Source of the DNA: Hymenobacter sp. 5317J-9
Lineage (GTDB): Bacteria > Bacteroidota > Bacteroidia > Cytophagales > Hymenobacteraceae
Direction of reading: 5' to 3'
NCBI RefSeq assembly: GCF_022921075.1
Contig: NZ_CP095050.1
Coordinates: 186,001-250,000, forward strand
Length of the DNA stretch: 64,000 nucleotides
Shown: piece after piece, positions 25,189 through 33,247 of the stretch
Layout of the letters: each line of letters begins with the position of its first letter
Position numbering within the stretch: the stretch's first letter is position 1
The notes under the pieces: generated by a model
Databases searched by the model: none
The model's input: only the letters and a program-made list of their open reading frames with translations
Told to the model about the DNA's origin: nothing
Program-made: the position numbers and the translations under genes

Positions 25189-25878
25189 TTAGTTGTCGGT
25201 GCCGTCGGCCTCGGCGGCGGCGCGCACGCGGCCGGCAGCGTAAAAATTGCGGTGGTAATACGGCTGGTTCAGCGAACTCACCATCACGCCGCCGTTGGTG
25301 GCGGAGTGGGCAAACTTGCCGTCTTTCAGGTAGATGCCTACGTGGTAAATCGGGCCTTTGCCCCGGCGGAAAAACACCAAGTCACCGGTTTCCATCTCGG
25401 CCTTGGCCACCCGCTTGGTGGTGCTGAACATGGCGCGCGACGAGTGCACCAGGTTGATGCCGTACACCTCCCGGAACACGCGGGTCACGAAGCCGGAGCA
25501 GTCGGTGCCTTTGCGCGAGTTGCTGCCATACGAATAGGGCGTCCCAATCCAGTCGGTCACGGTGCGAAGCAGGTCCTTGTTCTCGTCGAACGCCAGGCGC
25601 AGGCCCAGGGTTTGGGCATAGTAGTGGTAGGCCAGCGAGTCGCGCGAGGCGGCCAGTTCGGCGGCGGTGGGCGCGGCGGGCTTTTCTACGGGCGTATTGG
25701 CGGGCGTGCCGGCGGGTTTAATGGGCTCACTCATCGTCAGGGCCGGAAGCAGCGATGCTTCGGCTACGGCCGGTGCCGCGGTGGCACGAGCCGTGGCCGA
25801 AGCATCGGGAGCACGTTCGAAGAAGAAAGAGAGGGCCATGGAGCCAGCGGCGAGGCAATACAGAATGCTATGTTTCAT
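25189..25878 (-). CDS. C40 family (NlpC/P60) peptidoglycan endopeptidase
   Basis: 229 aa exported cell-wall hydrolase. An N-terminal hydrophobic segment (about 5-20) is followed by an Ala/Pro/Thr-rich spacer and the NlpC/P60 domain (about 105-215). The catalytic Cys127 lies in GTDCSGFV, His179 in YHVGIY and His191 in FAHSA. Such enzymes cut the D-Glu to diamino-acid bond of stem peptides during growth. It stands alone with its own terminator. Which cell-wall process it serves is not visible. Confidence 0.9.
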   Translation of the reverse strand: MKHSILYCLAAGSMALSFFFERAPDASATARATAAPAVAEASLLPALTMSEPIKPAGTPANTPVEKPAAPTAAELAASRDSLAYHYYAQTLGLRLAFDENKDLLRTVTDWIGTPYSYGSNSRKGTDCSGFVTRVFREVYGINLVHSSRAMFSTTKRVAKAEMETGDLVFFRRGKGPIYHVGIYLKDGKFAHSATNGGVMVSSLNQPYYHRNFYAAGRVRAAAEADGTDN

Positions 25879-26213
25879 TGTCCGTCGTTAGGGGTTGGGA
25901 GCACAAATCCGGGTTCTTGCAAAGTCGCAAAAAGAGCCGGGCTAGTAGTTTTCTTAGGCGATAGGCGAAGCCGTGCTGGGCCGGATGAAAAGAAGGGAAA
26001 AAGCAGTCGGACCGGGAAAATTATATTCCCCTTAGAATTGGTCGTTGGGTAAAGCTAGCCTAAACTTTTGATAAGCTCCACACTTTTTGTGAAAAAAATT
26101 CAAATTTTCTTTATTAAAGTCAATTTATTAGTTGAATAATATTTTTTATGCTTGCAACCATGGCTTCTGCTTTGCCGTAATAGCGCGGCTTCACTATTTC
26201 GCTATCTTGCTTT
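25879..26213. other. Gene-free stretch between divergent genes
   Basis: 335 bp between the NlpC gene and the HEAVH-motif gene, which point away from each other. The right half (about 26030-26160) is unusually AT-rich with long A and T runs, as expected of promoter DNA. TATCTTG ends four bases before the rightward ATG and resembles a -7 box. No RNA, repeat or small gene was recognised. Confidence 0.5.
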
Positions 26214-26564
26214 ATGCAAAATCTCCGAACCTGGACCCGTTCTCCCCTCGCCCGCATAGCCCGCATGGTGTTGCGCGCCCCCCGCGTGGCCATGGTGGTG
26301 GGCCAGACCGTGCACCTGAGCGGCGCCACTCGCGAGGAGTTTCTGGCCGATGCCGAATGGGTAGCCCACGAAGCCGTGCACCTGCGCCAATACAAGGAGC
26401 ACGGCCTGCTGCCCTTCCTCTGGAAATACCTCGTGGAGTCGGCTCGGGTGGGCTATTTCCACAACAAGTATGAAGTGGAGGCGCGCGAAGAAGCACGCCG
26501 CGTGGTGCTCGCCGACCCGGCCCACGTGCTCCGGCCCTTGCCCCGGCACGCCAGCCAAGCCTAA
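26214..26564 (+). CDS. Small protein with HEAVH metalloprotease-like motif
   Basis: 116 aa with no named family that I can fix. Residues 52-60 read HEAVHLRQY, a match to the HExxH zinc-binding motif, and a glutamate-rich helix follows (KYEVEAREEAR), a possible site for the third ligand. The pattern (HE..H..QY, W, YF.N.YEVEA.E.A) resembles small DUF4157-related proteins of Bacteroidota. There is no signal peptide; a basic amphipathic N-terminus could touch membrane. It may be a small peptidase or a degenerate non-catalytic relative. It stands alone. Confidence 0.65.
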   Translation: MQNLRTWTRSPLARIARMVLRAPRVAMVVGQTVHLSGATREEFLADAEWVAHEAVHLRQYKEHGLLPFLWKYLVESARVGYFHNKYEVEAREEARRVVLADPAHVLRPLPRHASQA

Positions 26565-26747
26565 GGCCGCCCTGCCCGGCTGGCTAGGGTGGTGGAAATA
26601 GCGGGTTTGAGCCAACGTTGGCCAGGCAAAAGATTGAGTGCTAACGCAACTTATCCCGACGGACTTACGAATAAAAGCCCCCGTAGCCCTCGCGTTACGC
26701 CTAGCTTTTTCTTTCTATTTCCACCTCCACTTTTCCTTCCTTTCACC

Positions 26748-27650
26748 ATGGATAACCAACCCAATCAACCGGGCTCGCCGATGGCGGGCGACGACGTGCG
26801 CAACCAAAACGCCGGCACCCCCACCGGCAGCACCGGCCTCGGCAACGACGCCGCAACCGGCAGCAGCCGCAAAGCGGCTTCGGGCCGCAGCACCAGCAGC
26901 GCGCAGAACACTTCGGCCAGCGCCGACGCTTCGAGCCAGACCTCTGCCAACGCCGGCGCTGACCGCCAGGGCGAAGGCCAGCAAACCAATGGCGACCAAG
27001 CCAACCTGCTCGATACGGCCATGGAAAGCGGCAAAAAATGGATTCAGGACTCGGGCGTGCTCGACAGCGTGAACCAGTTGCCGCAAGGCGTGAAGGACTG
27101 GGGCTCGCGGGCACTGTCGCGCGTGGGTGAGCTCAGCACCACTCAGAAAGTAGTGGGCGGCGCCATTCTGGCCGCCGGCTTAGGCTGGCTGGCCCTGCGC
27201 AAAGGCGGTAAGCCGTCGGACAGCACCTCGCGCTCTGACTATGGCCGCCAGAGCAGCGGCAGCTACGGCCGCCGCAGCTACGGGTACCAAGCCCCCGATG
27301 CCTCCACCAGCCGCCGCACGGCCTCAGGCGCCAGCAGCCGTCAGGATAGCGGCTCGCCCTACGGCAACAGCGGCAGCCGCTACGGCGGCAGCGGCTCTAG
27401 CTACGACAATTCCAGAAATTCGAGCTACGGCAGCAACAGCGGCTCCAGCCACAACAGCGGCAGCAGCTACAGCAGCAGCTCCACCAACGCCGACCGTGGC
27501 CACAGCAGCAACAGTGGCATTCTGGGCGGCAGCGGCCGTTCGGACAGCGGCTCGGGCTTCGGCTCGTCTTCGTCGGGCAGCGGCGACTCCGGTGCCCGCA
27601 CCTCCGAAAACAGCTACCGCAAAAACGACGACTTCCGCAGCATCGAATAG
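26748..27650 (+). CDS. Ser/Gly-rich low-complexity membrane protein
   Basis: About 300 aa, no known family. Residues 1-90 are Asn/Ser/Gly/Gln-rich and disordered. A charged helix with LLDTAMESGKKWIQDSGVLD follows, then one membrane helix (about 138-155, KVVGGAILAAGLGWLALRKG), and 140 residues of Ser/Gly/Tyr repeats (SYG, SSG, GSRYGG). The tail resembles surface or stress-linked disordered proteins. The ATG at 26748 comes after a pyrimidine-rich leader and begins the Asn-rich part; the longer frame upstream is Phe/Pro-rich and unlikely. It is convergent with the AraC gene across a strong terminator. Confidence 0.7.
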   Translation: MDNQPNQPGSPMAGDDVRNQNAGTPTGSTGLGNDAATGSSRKAASGRSTSSAQNTSASADASSQTSANAGADRQGEGQQTNGDQANLLDTAMESGKKWIQDSGVLDSVNQLPQGVKDWGSRALSRVGELSTTQKVVGGAILAAGLGWLALRKGGKPSDSTSRSDYGRQSSGSYGRRSYGYQAPDASTSRRTASGASSRQDSGSPYGNSGSRYGGSGSSYDNSRNSSYGSNSGSSHNSGSSYSSSSTNADRGHSSNSGILGGSGRSDSGSGFGSSSSGSGDSGARTSENSYRKNDDFRSIE

Positions 27651-27659
27651 ACCGCCGGC

Positions 27660-27718
27660 GGATTGACCACAAAAAAGCCCCGCTTCAAGTTGAAGCAGGG
27701 CTTTTTTGTGGTCAATCC
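27660..27718. terminator. Bidirectional terminator with extended 29-bp arms
   Basis: The arms 27660-27688 and 27690-27718 differ at one position. The centre is the usual AAAAAAGCCC/GGGCTTTTTT hairpin, but the symmetry runs on into GGATTGACCAC on each side. It serves the convergent membrane-protein and AraC genes. Confidence 0.9.
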
Positions 27719-27730
27719 AAAACCGATGCC

Positions 27731-28657
27731 TTAGATGTTCATGGCCGACTCGCGGCGGCGCATTTTGCCGGCCGGGATGCCGAACATCATCTTGAAGCGA
27801 CGGCAGAAGTAAGCCGTGTCTTTGTAGCCCACTTCCTTGCCGATGTCGCGGATGCTTTTCTTGGTGGTGCGCAGCAGGAACACGGCGCGCTCCATGCGCT
27901 GGTATTCGATGTAGTCCTGCGGGTTGATGTTGGTCAACATCTTGAAATACTGGCCCACGTAGTCCTCGCTCACGTTGGCCACGCCCGAGAGCACCTTGTT
28001 CGACAAGTCGCCGCCCAGGTTCTCCTTGATGTAGTTGAACAGGTCAATCAGGCGCGGGTCTTTGAAGTAGGTGCTGTTGGTGGCCAACTGCTCCACAAAC
28101 ATGTTGTTGCGCAGCACGTAGCGCACCACTTCCACCACGATGTTCTCGGTGTAGATGTTGATGAGGCGCTCGCGGCCCGGCAAGTCCTGAATGCTCTCCT
28201 CCACCACCTTAATCACGAGGTTGGCCAGCTTGGGCTGCCCCGAGATGAGGAAGGCCGGCACGTCGAGCGAGGCGAAGAAGTTCACCGAGTCGAACACCTT
28301 GGCCTCGAAGCTCACGAAGCTGTGGCTTTCGTCGGCTTCGCCGATGAGGTCGAGGTTGTCGTTGGAATGAAAGAACTTGTCCTTGTTGGTAATCAGGTCG
28401 TCGTTGGTAATGACGCGGCCTTTGGGGTCCTGGCCGTAGCTCACGCGGGTGGGCCGGCCGCCGGGGATGAACAGCATTTCGCCTTCTTCCACCACCATCT
28501 CTTCTTCACCGAAAGTGATGTGGCCTTTGTGCAGAAGGATGAGGTTATTGCCGACGTCGTAAGAATTGCGCACAGTGAAGGGCTGGTGCAACACCAGGTT
28601 CTTCGCCTTGATGTAGCGCACGCCCAACGATTCGATGACTTTATTGTAATCTTCCAT
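27731..28657 (-). CDS. AraC family transcriptional regulator
   Basis: 308 aa DNA-binding regulator. The N-terminal half (about 15-160) looks like a cupin sensor, with NNLILLHKGHITFGEEEM and EEGEMLFIPGG. The C-terminal AraC double HTH occupies about 205-303, including SEDYVGQYFKMLTNINPQDYI and the signature IRDIGKEVGYKDTAYFCRRFKMMFG. It is less GC-rich and more Lys/Asn-rich than its neighbours but well formed. The ligand and targets are unknown; no divergent partner gene lies beside it. The leader region upstream (158 bp) lies between it and the acyl-CoA dehydrogenase terminator. Confidence 0.88.
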   Translation of the reverse strand: MEDYNKVIESLGVRYIKAKNLVLHQPFTVRNSYDVGNNLILLHKGHITFGEEEMVVEEGEMLFIPGGRPTRVSYGQDPKGRVITNDDLITNKDKFFHSNDNLDLIGEADESHSFVSFEAKVFDSVNFFASLDVPAFLISGQPKLANLVIKVVEESIQDLPGRERLINIYTENIVVEVVRYVLRNNMFVEQLATNSTYFKDPRLIDLFNYIKENLGGDLSNKVLSGVANVSEDYVGQYFKMLTNINPQDYIEYQRMERAVFLLRTTKKSIRDIGKEVGYKDTAYFCRRFKMMFGIPAGKMRRRESAMNI

Positions 28658-28751
28658 AATTCAAGGTGCCAAAGCGGCGGATTTAGGGAGCGGCTGGGCC
28701 GGATATGCGGCTACCGCAGTGCAAGATAACACCTTGAAATTCACAAAAACT

Positions 28752-28782
28752 AAAAACCCAGCCAAAAAGTGGCTGGGTTTTG
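28752..28782 (-). terminator. Terminator of the acyl-CoA dehydrogenase gene
   Basis: AAAACCCAGCCA and its complement TGGCTGGGTTTT flank a 5-nt loop. On the minus strand a T-rich tail follows, about 35 bp after the dehydrogenase stop. Confidence 0.85.
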
Positions 28783-28815
28783 TGCAATGAATCTGAATTT
28801 TAGGCAATTCGCGGA

Positions 28816-29976
28816 TTACTTGAGGATATCCCGCGAAATCACAATTTTCTGAATTTCAGAAGTACCCTCGTAAATCTGGGTAATCTTGGCGTCGCGCATG
28901 AGGCGCTCCACGTGGTACTCCTTCACGAAGCCGTAGCCACCGTGAATCTGCACGGCCTCCACGGCCGCATCCATGGCCACTTTGGAGGCGAAGAGCTTGG
29001 CCATGGCGCCCGAGCGGCCGTAGTCCTGGCCGGCGTCTTTGTCGGCGGCGGCTTGCAGGCAGAGCAGGCGGGCGGCGTCCACGTTGGTGGCCATGTCGGC
29101 CAGCTTGAACTGGATGGCTTGGTGCTGCGAAATCGGCACGCCGAAGGCCTTGCGCTCCTTGGCGTACTTTAGGCTAAGCTCCAAAGAACCAGAGGCAATG
29201 CCCAGCGCCTGGGCCGCAATGCCGATGCGGCCGCCGGCCAGCACCTGCATGGCAAACTTGAAGCCGAAGCCGTCGTCGCCGATGCGGTTTTCTTTGGGCA
29301 CTTTCACGTCGGTGAACATCAGCGAGCAGGTGTCGGAGCCGCGGATGCCGAGCTTGTTCTCCTTGGGACCCTGGATGAAGCCAGGCATGTCCTTGTCGAC
29401 GATGAGGACGTTGATGCCGCGCGACTTCAACTCGGGGTTGGTTTGGGCAATGACGAGGTAGACCGAGGCCGTGGTGCCGTTGGTAATCCAGTTTTTGGTG
29501 CCGTTCAGCAGGTAGTGGTCGCCCTTGTCTTCGGCGGTGGTGCGCTGGCTGGTGGCGTCGGAGCCGGCTTCGGGCTCGCTCAGGGCGAAGGCGCCGATGA
29601 TTTCGCCCGAGCACAGGCGGGGCAGATACTTGCGCTTCTGCTCCTCCGTGCCGTATTTCTCTAATCCCCAGCACACCAGCGAGTTGTTTACGCTCATGAT
29701 GACCGAGCACGAGGCGTCGACCTTCGAGATTTCTTCCATGGCCAGCACGTAGCTCACGGTGTCGAGGCCGGAGCCGCCGTACTCGGGGCTCACCATCATG
29801 CCCATGAAGCCCAGCTCGCCCATCTTCTTCACCTGCTCGGCGGGGAATTTCTGGTGCTCGTCGCGTTCGATGACGCCGGCCCACAGCTCGCTCTGGGCAA
29901 AGTCCCGGGCGGCGTCGCGCACGGCGAGCTGCTCTTCGGAGAGTTGGTAAATGTTAGAGGAAGTGGCGGTTTGCAT
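28816..29976 (-). CDS. Acyl-CoA dehydrogenase
   Basis: FAD enzyme of beta-oxidation or branched-chain amino-acid breakdown, 386 aa, the standard length. Motifs in order are FGMMV-like PEYGGSGLDTVSY, the substrate-loop CFALSEPEAGSD-type (GAFALSEPEAGSDA), the FAD-side NGTKNWITNG, GGRIGIAAQALGIA, and the C-terminal IYEGTSEIQ whose Glu is the catalytic base in short-chain members. That places it nearest to butyryl/short-chain enzymes. The ATG at 29976 is used; TACTTTTG lies about 30 bp upstream. It is not in an operon with etfAB or thiolase. Confidence 0.94.
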   Translation of the reverse strand: MQTATSSNIYQLSEEQLAVRDAARDFAQSELWAGVIERDEHQKFPAEQVKKMGELGFMGMMVSPEYGGSGLDTVSYVLAMEEISKVDASCSVIMSVNNSLVCWGLEKYGTEEQKRKYLPRLCSGEIIGAFALSEPEAGSDATSQRTTAEDKGDHYLLNGTKNWITNGTTASVYLVIAQTNPELKSRGINVLIVDKDMPGFIQGPKENKLGIRGSDTCSLMFTDVKVPKENRIGDDGFGFKFAMQVLAGGRIGIAAQALGIASGSLELSLKYAKERKAFGVPISQHQAIQFKLADMATNVDAARLLCLQAAADKDAGQDYGRSGAMAKLFASKVAMDAAVEAVQIHGGYGFVKEYHVERLMRDAKITQIYEGTSEIQKIVISRDILK

Positions 29977-30005
29977 GGGCGTGGTGGGAATGATTATTTG
30001 AGGAC

Positions 30006-30013
30006 ACAAAAGT
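30006..30013 (-). promoter_or_regulatory. Bacteroidota -7 box of the acyl-CoA dehydrogenase gene
   Basis: TACTTTTG on the minus strand, 29 bases before the chosen ATG, fits TAnnTTTG and supports that start over an in-frame codon inside the box region. Confidence 0.5.
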
Positions 30014-30168
30014 ACGTCCTAACGGGCGTTAGGCAAGGCGGGTCGTCCCGTCGGCCTGCCTTGCCTACGACAACTTACAGGAAGCAAAAGATTCTTGCGT
30101 CAGCTGCATTTTTCAGTATAAACCGCTACGGCCGCGGGGCGGCTTTCCGGTCCCACCTTTACGGCCTC

Positions 30169-30525
30169 ATGACCGTTCACCTGCTCAGCCGCATTGCGTT
30201 GGCCCTGCTTTTTGTAGCGGCCGGCTGCTGGCATTTTGCGCACCCGGCTACTTATCTGGCCATTATGCCGCCGCAGCTGCCGCAGCCCCGGGCGCTGGTG
30301 TACGCCAGCGGTATTTTTGAGGTGCTGGGTGGGCTGGGGCTGCTGCTGAAGCCCACGCGAAAGCTGGCCGGCTGGGGTTTGCTGGCGTTGCTGGTGGCGG
30401 TGTTTCCGGCCAACGTGTACATGGCCCTCATTCACCATAAGCTGGGCATTCCCGGCTGGGTGGCCTGGGGCCGGCTGCCGTTGCAGCTGCCGCTGCTGTG
30501 GTGGGTATGGCGGGCCATGCGGTAA
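30169..30525 (+). CDS. DoxX-like membrane protein
   Basis: 118 aa integral membrane protein with four predicted helices, DoxX/DoxD-like. The conserved start LLSRIALALLFVAAGCWHF, then HPATYLAIMPPQLP, the helix GIFEVLGGLGLLL with its Glu-x-x-Gly-Gly, and the end WVAWGRLPLQLPLLWWVW fit the family. DoxX-type proteins have been linked to redox and sulfur stress in other bacteria; the role here is unknown. The ATG at 30169 directly precedes helix 1. The gene is divergent from the acyl-CoA dehydrogenase. Confidence 0.8.
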   Translation: MTVHLLSRIALALLFVAAGCWHFAHPATYLAIMPPQLPQPRALVYASGIFEVLGGLGLLLKPTRKLAGWGLLALLVAVFPANVYMALIHHKLGIPGWVAWGRLPLQLPLLWWVWRAMR

Positions 30526-30571
30526 GCAAGTGCGCAGTAGCTTGCGCCCGTTTTCTACCAACCCGTCTTTT

Positions 30572-31153
30572 ATGACAAGCAATGTTTTGCTGACCGGCGT
30601 GCTGCTGGGCAGCTCGGCCTGGGCCTGCGCCCAAACCACTCCCCAATCGGCCACTGCTTCGGGCATTACTGCCGACCAGCCCGCCCGCTACGCCGCCGCC
30701 CACGACTCGCTGATGCGCCGGGTGGAAGCCGTTCGCAGCGAAGCCGAAAGCCGCATGGGCTTTTTCAAGTCTTCGGAGGGCTCGCTGGGCAGTGCCCACC
30801 GCCGCGTGCAGGCCTACGCCAAGGCCAAGGGCGTGTCGTCGTTCTATTCCGGCGTGAGCACCCCGGCCGGGGCCGGCGTCGTCAAAACCCAAACCATCAA
30901 GCGCCGCTTCGGCGTGGAGCTGGATAAGGTGGTATTCTACGACGCTAAAGGCCGCAAAACCCTGATTGAGCGCCACGAAAACCACGTTCTCACGCGCCTG
31001 GAGCTGCTTGACTACGCGCAAGACCTCAACCTCCCCAATTCGCGGTGGCTGTTCGTGCGCGGCGACTACCTGATGCACATGGCTCAGCCCACGCTGGCTT
31101 TGTCCACCAAAAAAACCTTCTACTACTTCCGCGCCCTGCCGTCGGCCGACTAG
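30572..31153 (+). CDS. Hypothetical exported protein
   Basis: 193 aa, family not recognised. A short signal peptide (about 1-20, ending ACAQ) leads to a basic soluble domain that includes KGVSSFYSG, KRRFGVELDKVVFYDAKG and RHENHVLTRLELLDYAQ, and ends YYFRALPSAD. The ATG at 30572 is preferred because it sets the hydrophobic run right after the start. It is 46 bp after the DoxX gene and possibly shares its message. Its stop lies only 4 bp from the end of convergent recJ, with no room for a terminator. Confidence 0.65.
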   Translation: MTSNVLLTGVLLGSSAWACAQTTPQSATASGITADQPARYAAAHDSLMRRVEAVRSEAESRMGFFKSSEGSLGSAHRRVQAYAKAKGVSSFYSGVSTPAGAGVVKTQTIKRRFGVELDKVVFYDAKGRKTLIERHENHVLTRLELLDYAQDLNLPNSRWLFVRGDYLMHMAQPTLALSTKKTFYYFRALPSAD

Positions 31154-31157
31154 CCGC

Positions 31158-32897
31158 CTACTCCCAGCGCACGTCCAGCAACCGCAGCTGGACACTGCGC
31201 TGGCCGCGGTACTCGTTCAGCTCCACCGTGTAGCAGGCGCTAAAGGGTTGGCCTTGCTCAATCTGCGGCAGGTAATCGGCTAGGCCGAAGCCGATGGCGT
31301 CGACGGCCGGGCCCTGCGCGTCGGCCGACGCCAGGCGCAGCTTGAGGTGGCCCTGGCCTACCACGCGGGCGCTGTGCGGCACGGCAATGAGGCGCTGCGA
31401 GGCAAAGACCGGGTTGGGGTTGCTGGGGCCAAAAGGTTCCATGCGGCGCAGCTCGGCGAAGAATTCTTCGTTGATGCGGCCAATGGGCAGTACGGCGGCC
31501 ACTTCTACCGGCCGCACCAAGTGCTCGGTGGTGAGGGTGCCGGCCACCACTTCCTCGAAGCGGCGCTGGAAAGCGGGCACGTTCTCAACTTTCAGCGTGA
31601 GGCCAGCGGCAGCGCGGTGCCCGCCAAATTGGTCGAGCAGCGGCGCGCAGGCTTCCAGGGCCTCGTGCACGTCGAACCCCGCCACCGAGCGGGCCGAGCC
31701 GGTAGCCTTGCCATCGCGCTGCGTCAGGATGACGGTGGGGCGGTAGTATTGGTCGAGGCAGCGCGAGGCTACGATGCCGAGCACGCCTTGGTGCCAGTCG
31801 GCCTTGTAGAGCACGGTGGCGTGGGCATTTTGCAGCGTGGGGCTGCCCGCAATCATGTCCAGCGCCTCCTGGGTGGTGTGCTGGTCGGAGCCGCGGCGCT
31901 GCTGGTTCATCTGGTCCACCACTTCGGCGGTGTAGCGGGCTTCCTGCTGGTCGGGGGCCAGGAGCATGGCCACGGCGCGGCGGGCGTCGCCCATGCGGCC
32001 GGCGGCGTTGATGCGCGGCGCAAACCCGAATATCAAGCTGCTGATGCCCAACGGGCCCTCGCGCAGGGTGGCCAGCTCGCGCAGGGCCGCCAGGCCCGGG
32101 CGCAGCAAGTGGGCGTCTTCGTTGAAGCGGCGCAGCCCGTGGGCGGCCAGAATGCGGTTTTCGCCGGTGATGGGCACGATGTCGGCCGCAATGCTCACCG
32201 TCACGAGGTCGAGCAAATCGTGTAGCGGCTCCTGCGGCAGGCCGAGGTGCTCGCCCAACGCCTGCATCAGCTTGAAGCCCACGCCGCAGCCAGAAAGCTC
32301 CTTATAAGGGTATTCACAATCGGCGCGCTTGGGGTCCAGCACGGCCACGGCGGCGGGCAGCTCCTCGCCGGGCAGGTGGTGGTCGCAGATGATGAAATCG
32401 ACGCCCCGACTCGTGGCGTAGGCCACCTGCTCCACGGCCTTGATGCCGCAATCGAGTGCCACAATGAGTGCAAAGCCGTTGTCAGCCGCAAAATCGACAG
32501 CTTTCTGCGAGATGCCGTAGCCCTCTGTGTAGCGGTCGGGGATGTAGTCGCGCAGGCGCTCGGCCCCAAACAAGGGCGTGAGGTAGCTCATCACCGTGGC
32601 CACGGAGGTAATGCCGTCCACGTCGTAGTCGCCCAGCACCAGCACCTTCTGGCCATCGTGCAAGGCGCGGGCGAGGCGGGCCACGGCGCGGTCCATGTCG
32701 CGCATCAGCAGCGGGTTGGGCAACTGGCGCAGGTCGGGGTGGAAAAAGGCCGCGGCCGCGGTGGGCGTGTCGATGCCGCGCTGCACCAGCAGGGCGGCTA
32801 TCTCAGGGGCAATGAAGAGGGCCTGCGTCAGCCGGAGGGCGGCAGCGGGGTCGGTTTCGGGGATATAATTCCAGCGCTTACCAGCGGATATGGGCAT
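31158..32897 (-). CDS. recJ: Single-stranded-DNA-specific exonuclease RecJ
   Basis: 5'-3' single-strand exonuclease of recombination and mismatch repair, 579 aa from the ATG at 32897. DHH-family motifs are visible: VLGDYDVDGITS, IVALDCGIKA, ICDHHLPGE with the eponymous DHH, and the DHHA1 part with GGHRAAAGLT, followed by an OB domain. The start is set by TACTTTTG upstream at 32921-32928: a longer in-frame protein would begin before the promoter. The gene is divergent from a 37-residue micro-protein gene and convergent with the hypothetical exported protein. Confidence 0.95.
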   Translation of the reverse strand: MPISAGKRWNYIPETDPAAALRLTQALFIAPEIAALLVQRGIDTPTAAAAFFHPDLRQLPNPLLMRDMDRAVARLARALHDGQKVLVLGDYDVDGITSVATVMSYLTPLFGAERLRDYIPDRYTEGYGISQKAVDFAADNGFALIVALDCGIKAVEQVAYATSRGVDFIICDHHLPGEELPAAVAVLDPKRADCEYPYKELSGCGVGFKLMQALGEHLGLPQEPLHDLLDLVTVSIAADIVPITGENRILAAHGLRRFNEDAHLLRPGLAALRELATLREGPLGISSLIFGFAPRINAAGRMGDARRAVAMLLAPDQQEARYTAEVVDQMNQQRRGSDQHTTQEALDMIAGSPTLQNAHATVLYKADWHQGVLGIVASRCLDQYYRPTVILTQRDGKATGSARSVAGFDVHEALEACAPLLDQFGGHRAAAGLTLKVENVPAFQRRFEEVVAGTLTTEHLVRPVEVAAVLPIGRINEEFFAELRRMEPFGPSNPNPVFASQRLIAVPHSARVVGQGHLKLRLASADAQGPAVDAIGFGLADYLPQIEQGQPFSACYTVELNEYRGQRSVQLRLLDVRWE

Positions 32898-32920
32898 CGG
32901 ATACTTCGTCAAAATGGCTG

Positions 32921-32928
32921 CAAAAGTA
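32921..32928 (-). promoter_or_regulatory. Bacteroidota -7 box of recJ
   Basis: TACTTTTG on the minus strand, 23 bases before the recJ ATG. It lies 30 bp from a rightward box at 32959, so the two promoters are back to back. Confidence 0.55.
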
Positions 32929-32958
32929 CGACCAAACCGGGCCCGCAGCGGCGCGGCG

Positions 32959-32966
32959 TACCTTTG
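32959..32966 (+). promoter_or_regulatory. Bacteroidota -7 box of the micro-protein gene
   Basis: TACCTTTG, 28 bases before the ATG of the 37-residue protein. Its presence is the main evidence that this tiny gene is expressed. Confidence 0.55.
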
Positions 32967-32994
32967 CGCCGCGCCTCCCCCATTGCCGCAGACC

Positions 32995-33108
32995 ATGAGC
33001 AAACTACCGGAATTTTACCGCAAATACCGCCAGTACATCCTGTCCGATGGCCTGATGTACGTCGTATTTATTCTGGCCCTGGCGCTGATGTTCGTGTTTT
33101 TCGGGTAA
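32995..33108 (+). CDS. 37-residue single-helix membrane micro-protein
   Basis: A basic, aromatic N-terminus (SKLPEFYRKYRQYI) is followed by one membrane helix (LMYVVFILALALMFVFF) and a final Gly. The reading frame is open further upstream, but those codons include the promoter and look random. A -7 box lies 28 bp before the ATG, and a family A palindrome stands 27 bp after the stop. The function is unknown; similar short proteins can be regulatory subunits of membrane complexes. Confidence 0.6.
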   Translation: MSKLPEFYRKYRQYILSDGLMYVVFILALALMFVFFG

Positions 33109-33135
33109 GAAATTTAGGGCAACAGGAAACTAGCC

Positions 33136-33223
33136 CGTCATGCTGAGCGAAGTCGAAGCATCTCTACCGTGGCAGTAATTATTCTCTCGCGGTAGAGATG
33201 CTTCGACTTCGCTCAGCATGACG
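33136..33223. repeat. REP-like palindrome, family A
   Basis: The arms 33136-33169 and 33190-33223 pair over 34 bp around a 20-nt loop, sharing the core GCTGAGCGAAGTCGAAGC with the palindrome at 2033. It separates the convergent micro-protein and TPR genes. Confidence 0.9.
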
Positions 33224-33247
33224 TTCTTTTTACAGCCCCACCAAAAC

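Noticed and set aside
32898..33002. N-terminal extension of RecJ by 35 codons
   Set aside because: It would begin upstream of the TACTTTTG box and shows no similarity to RecJ N-termini.
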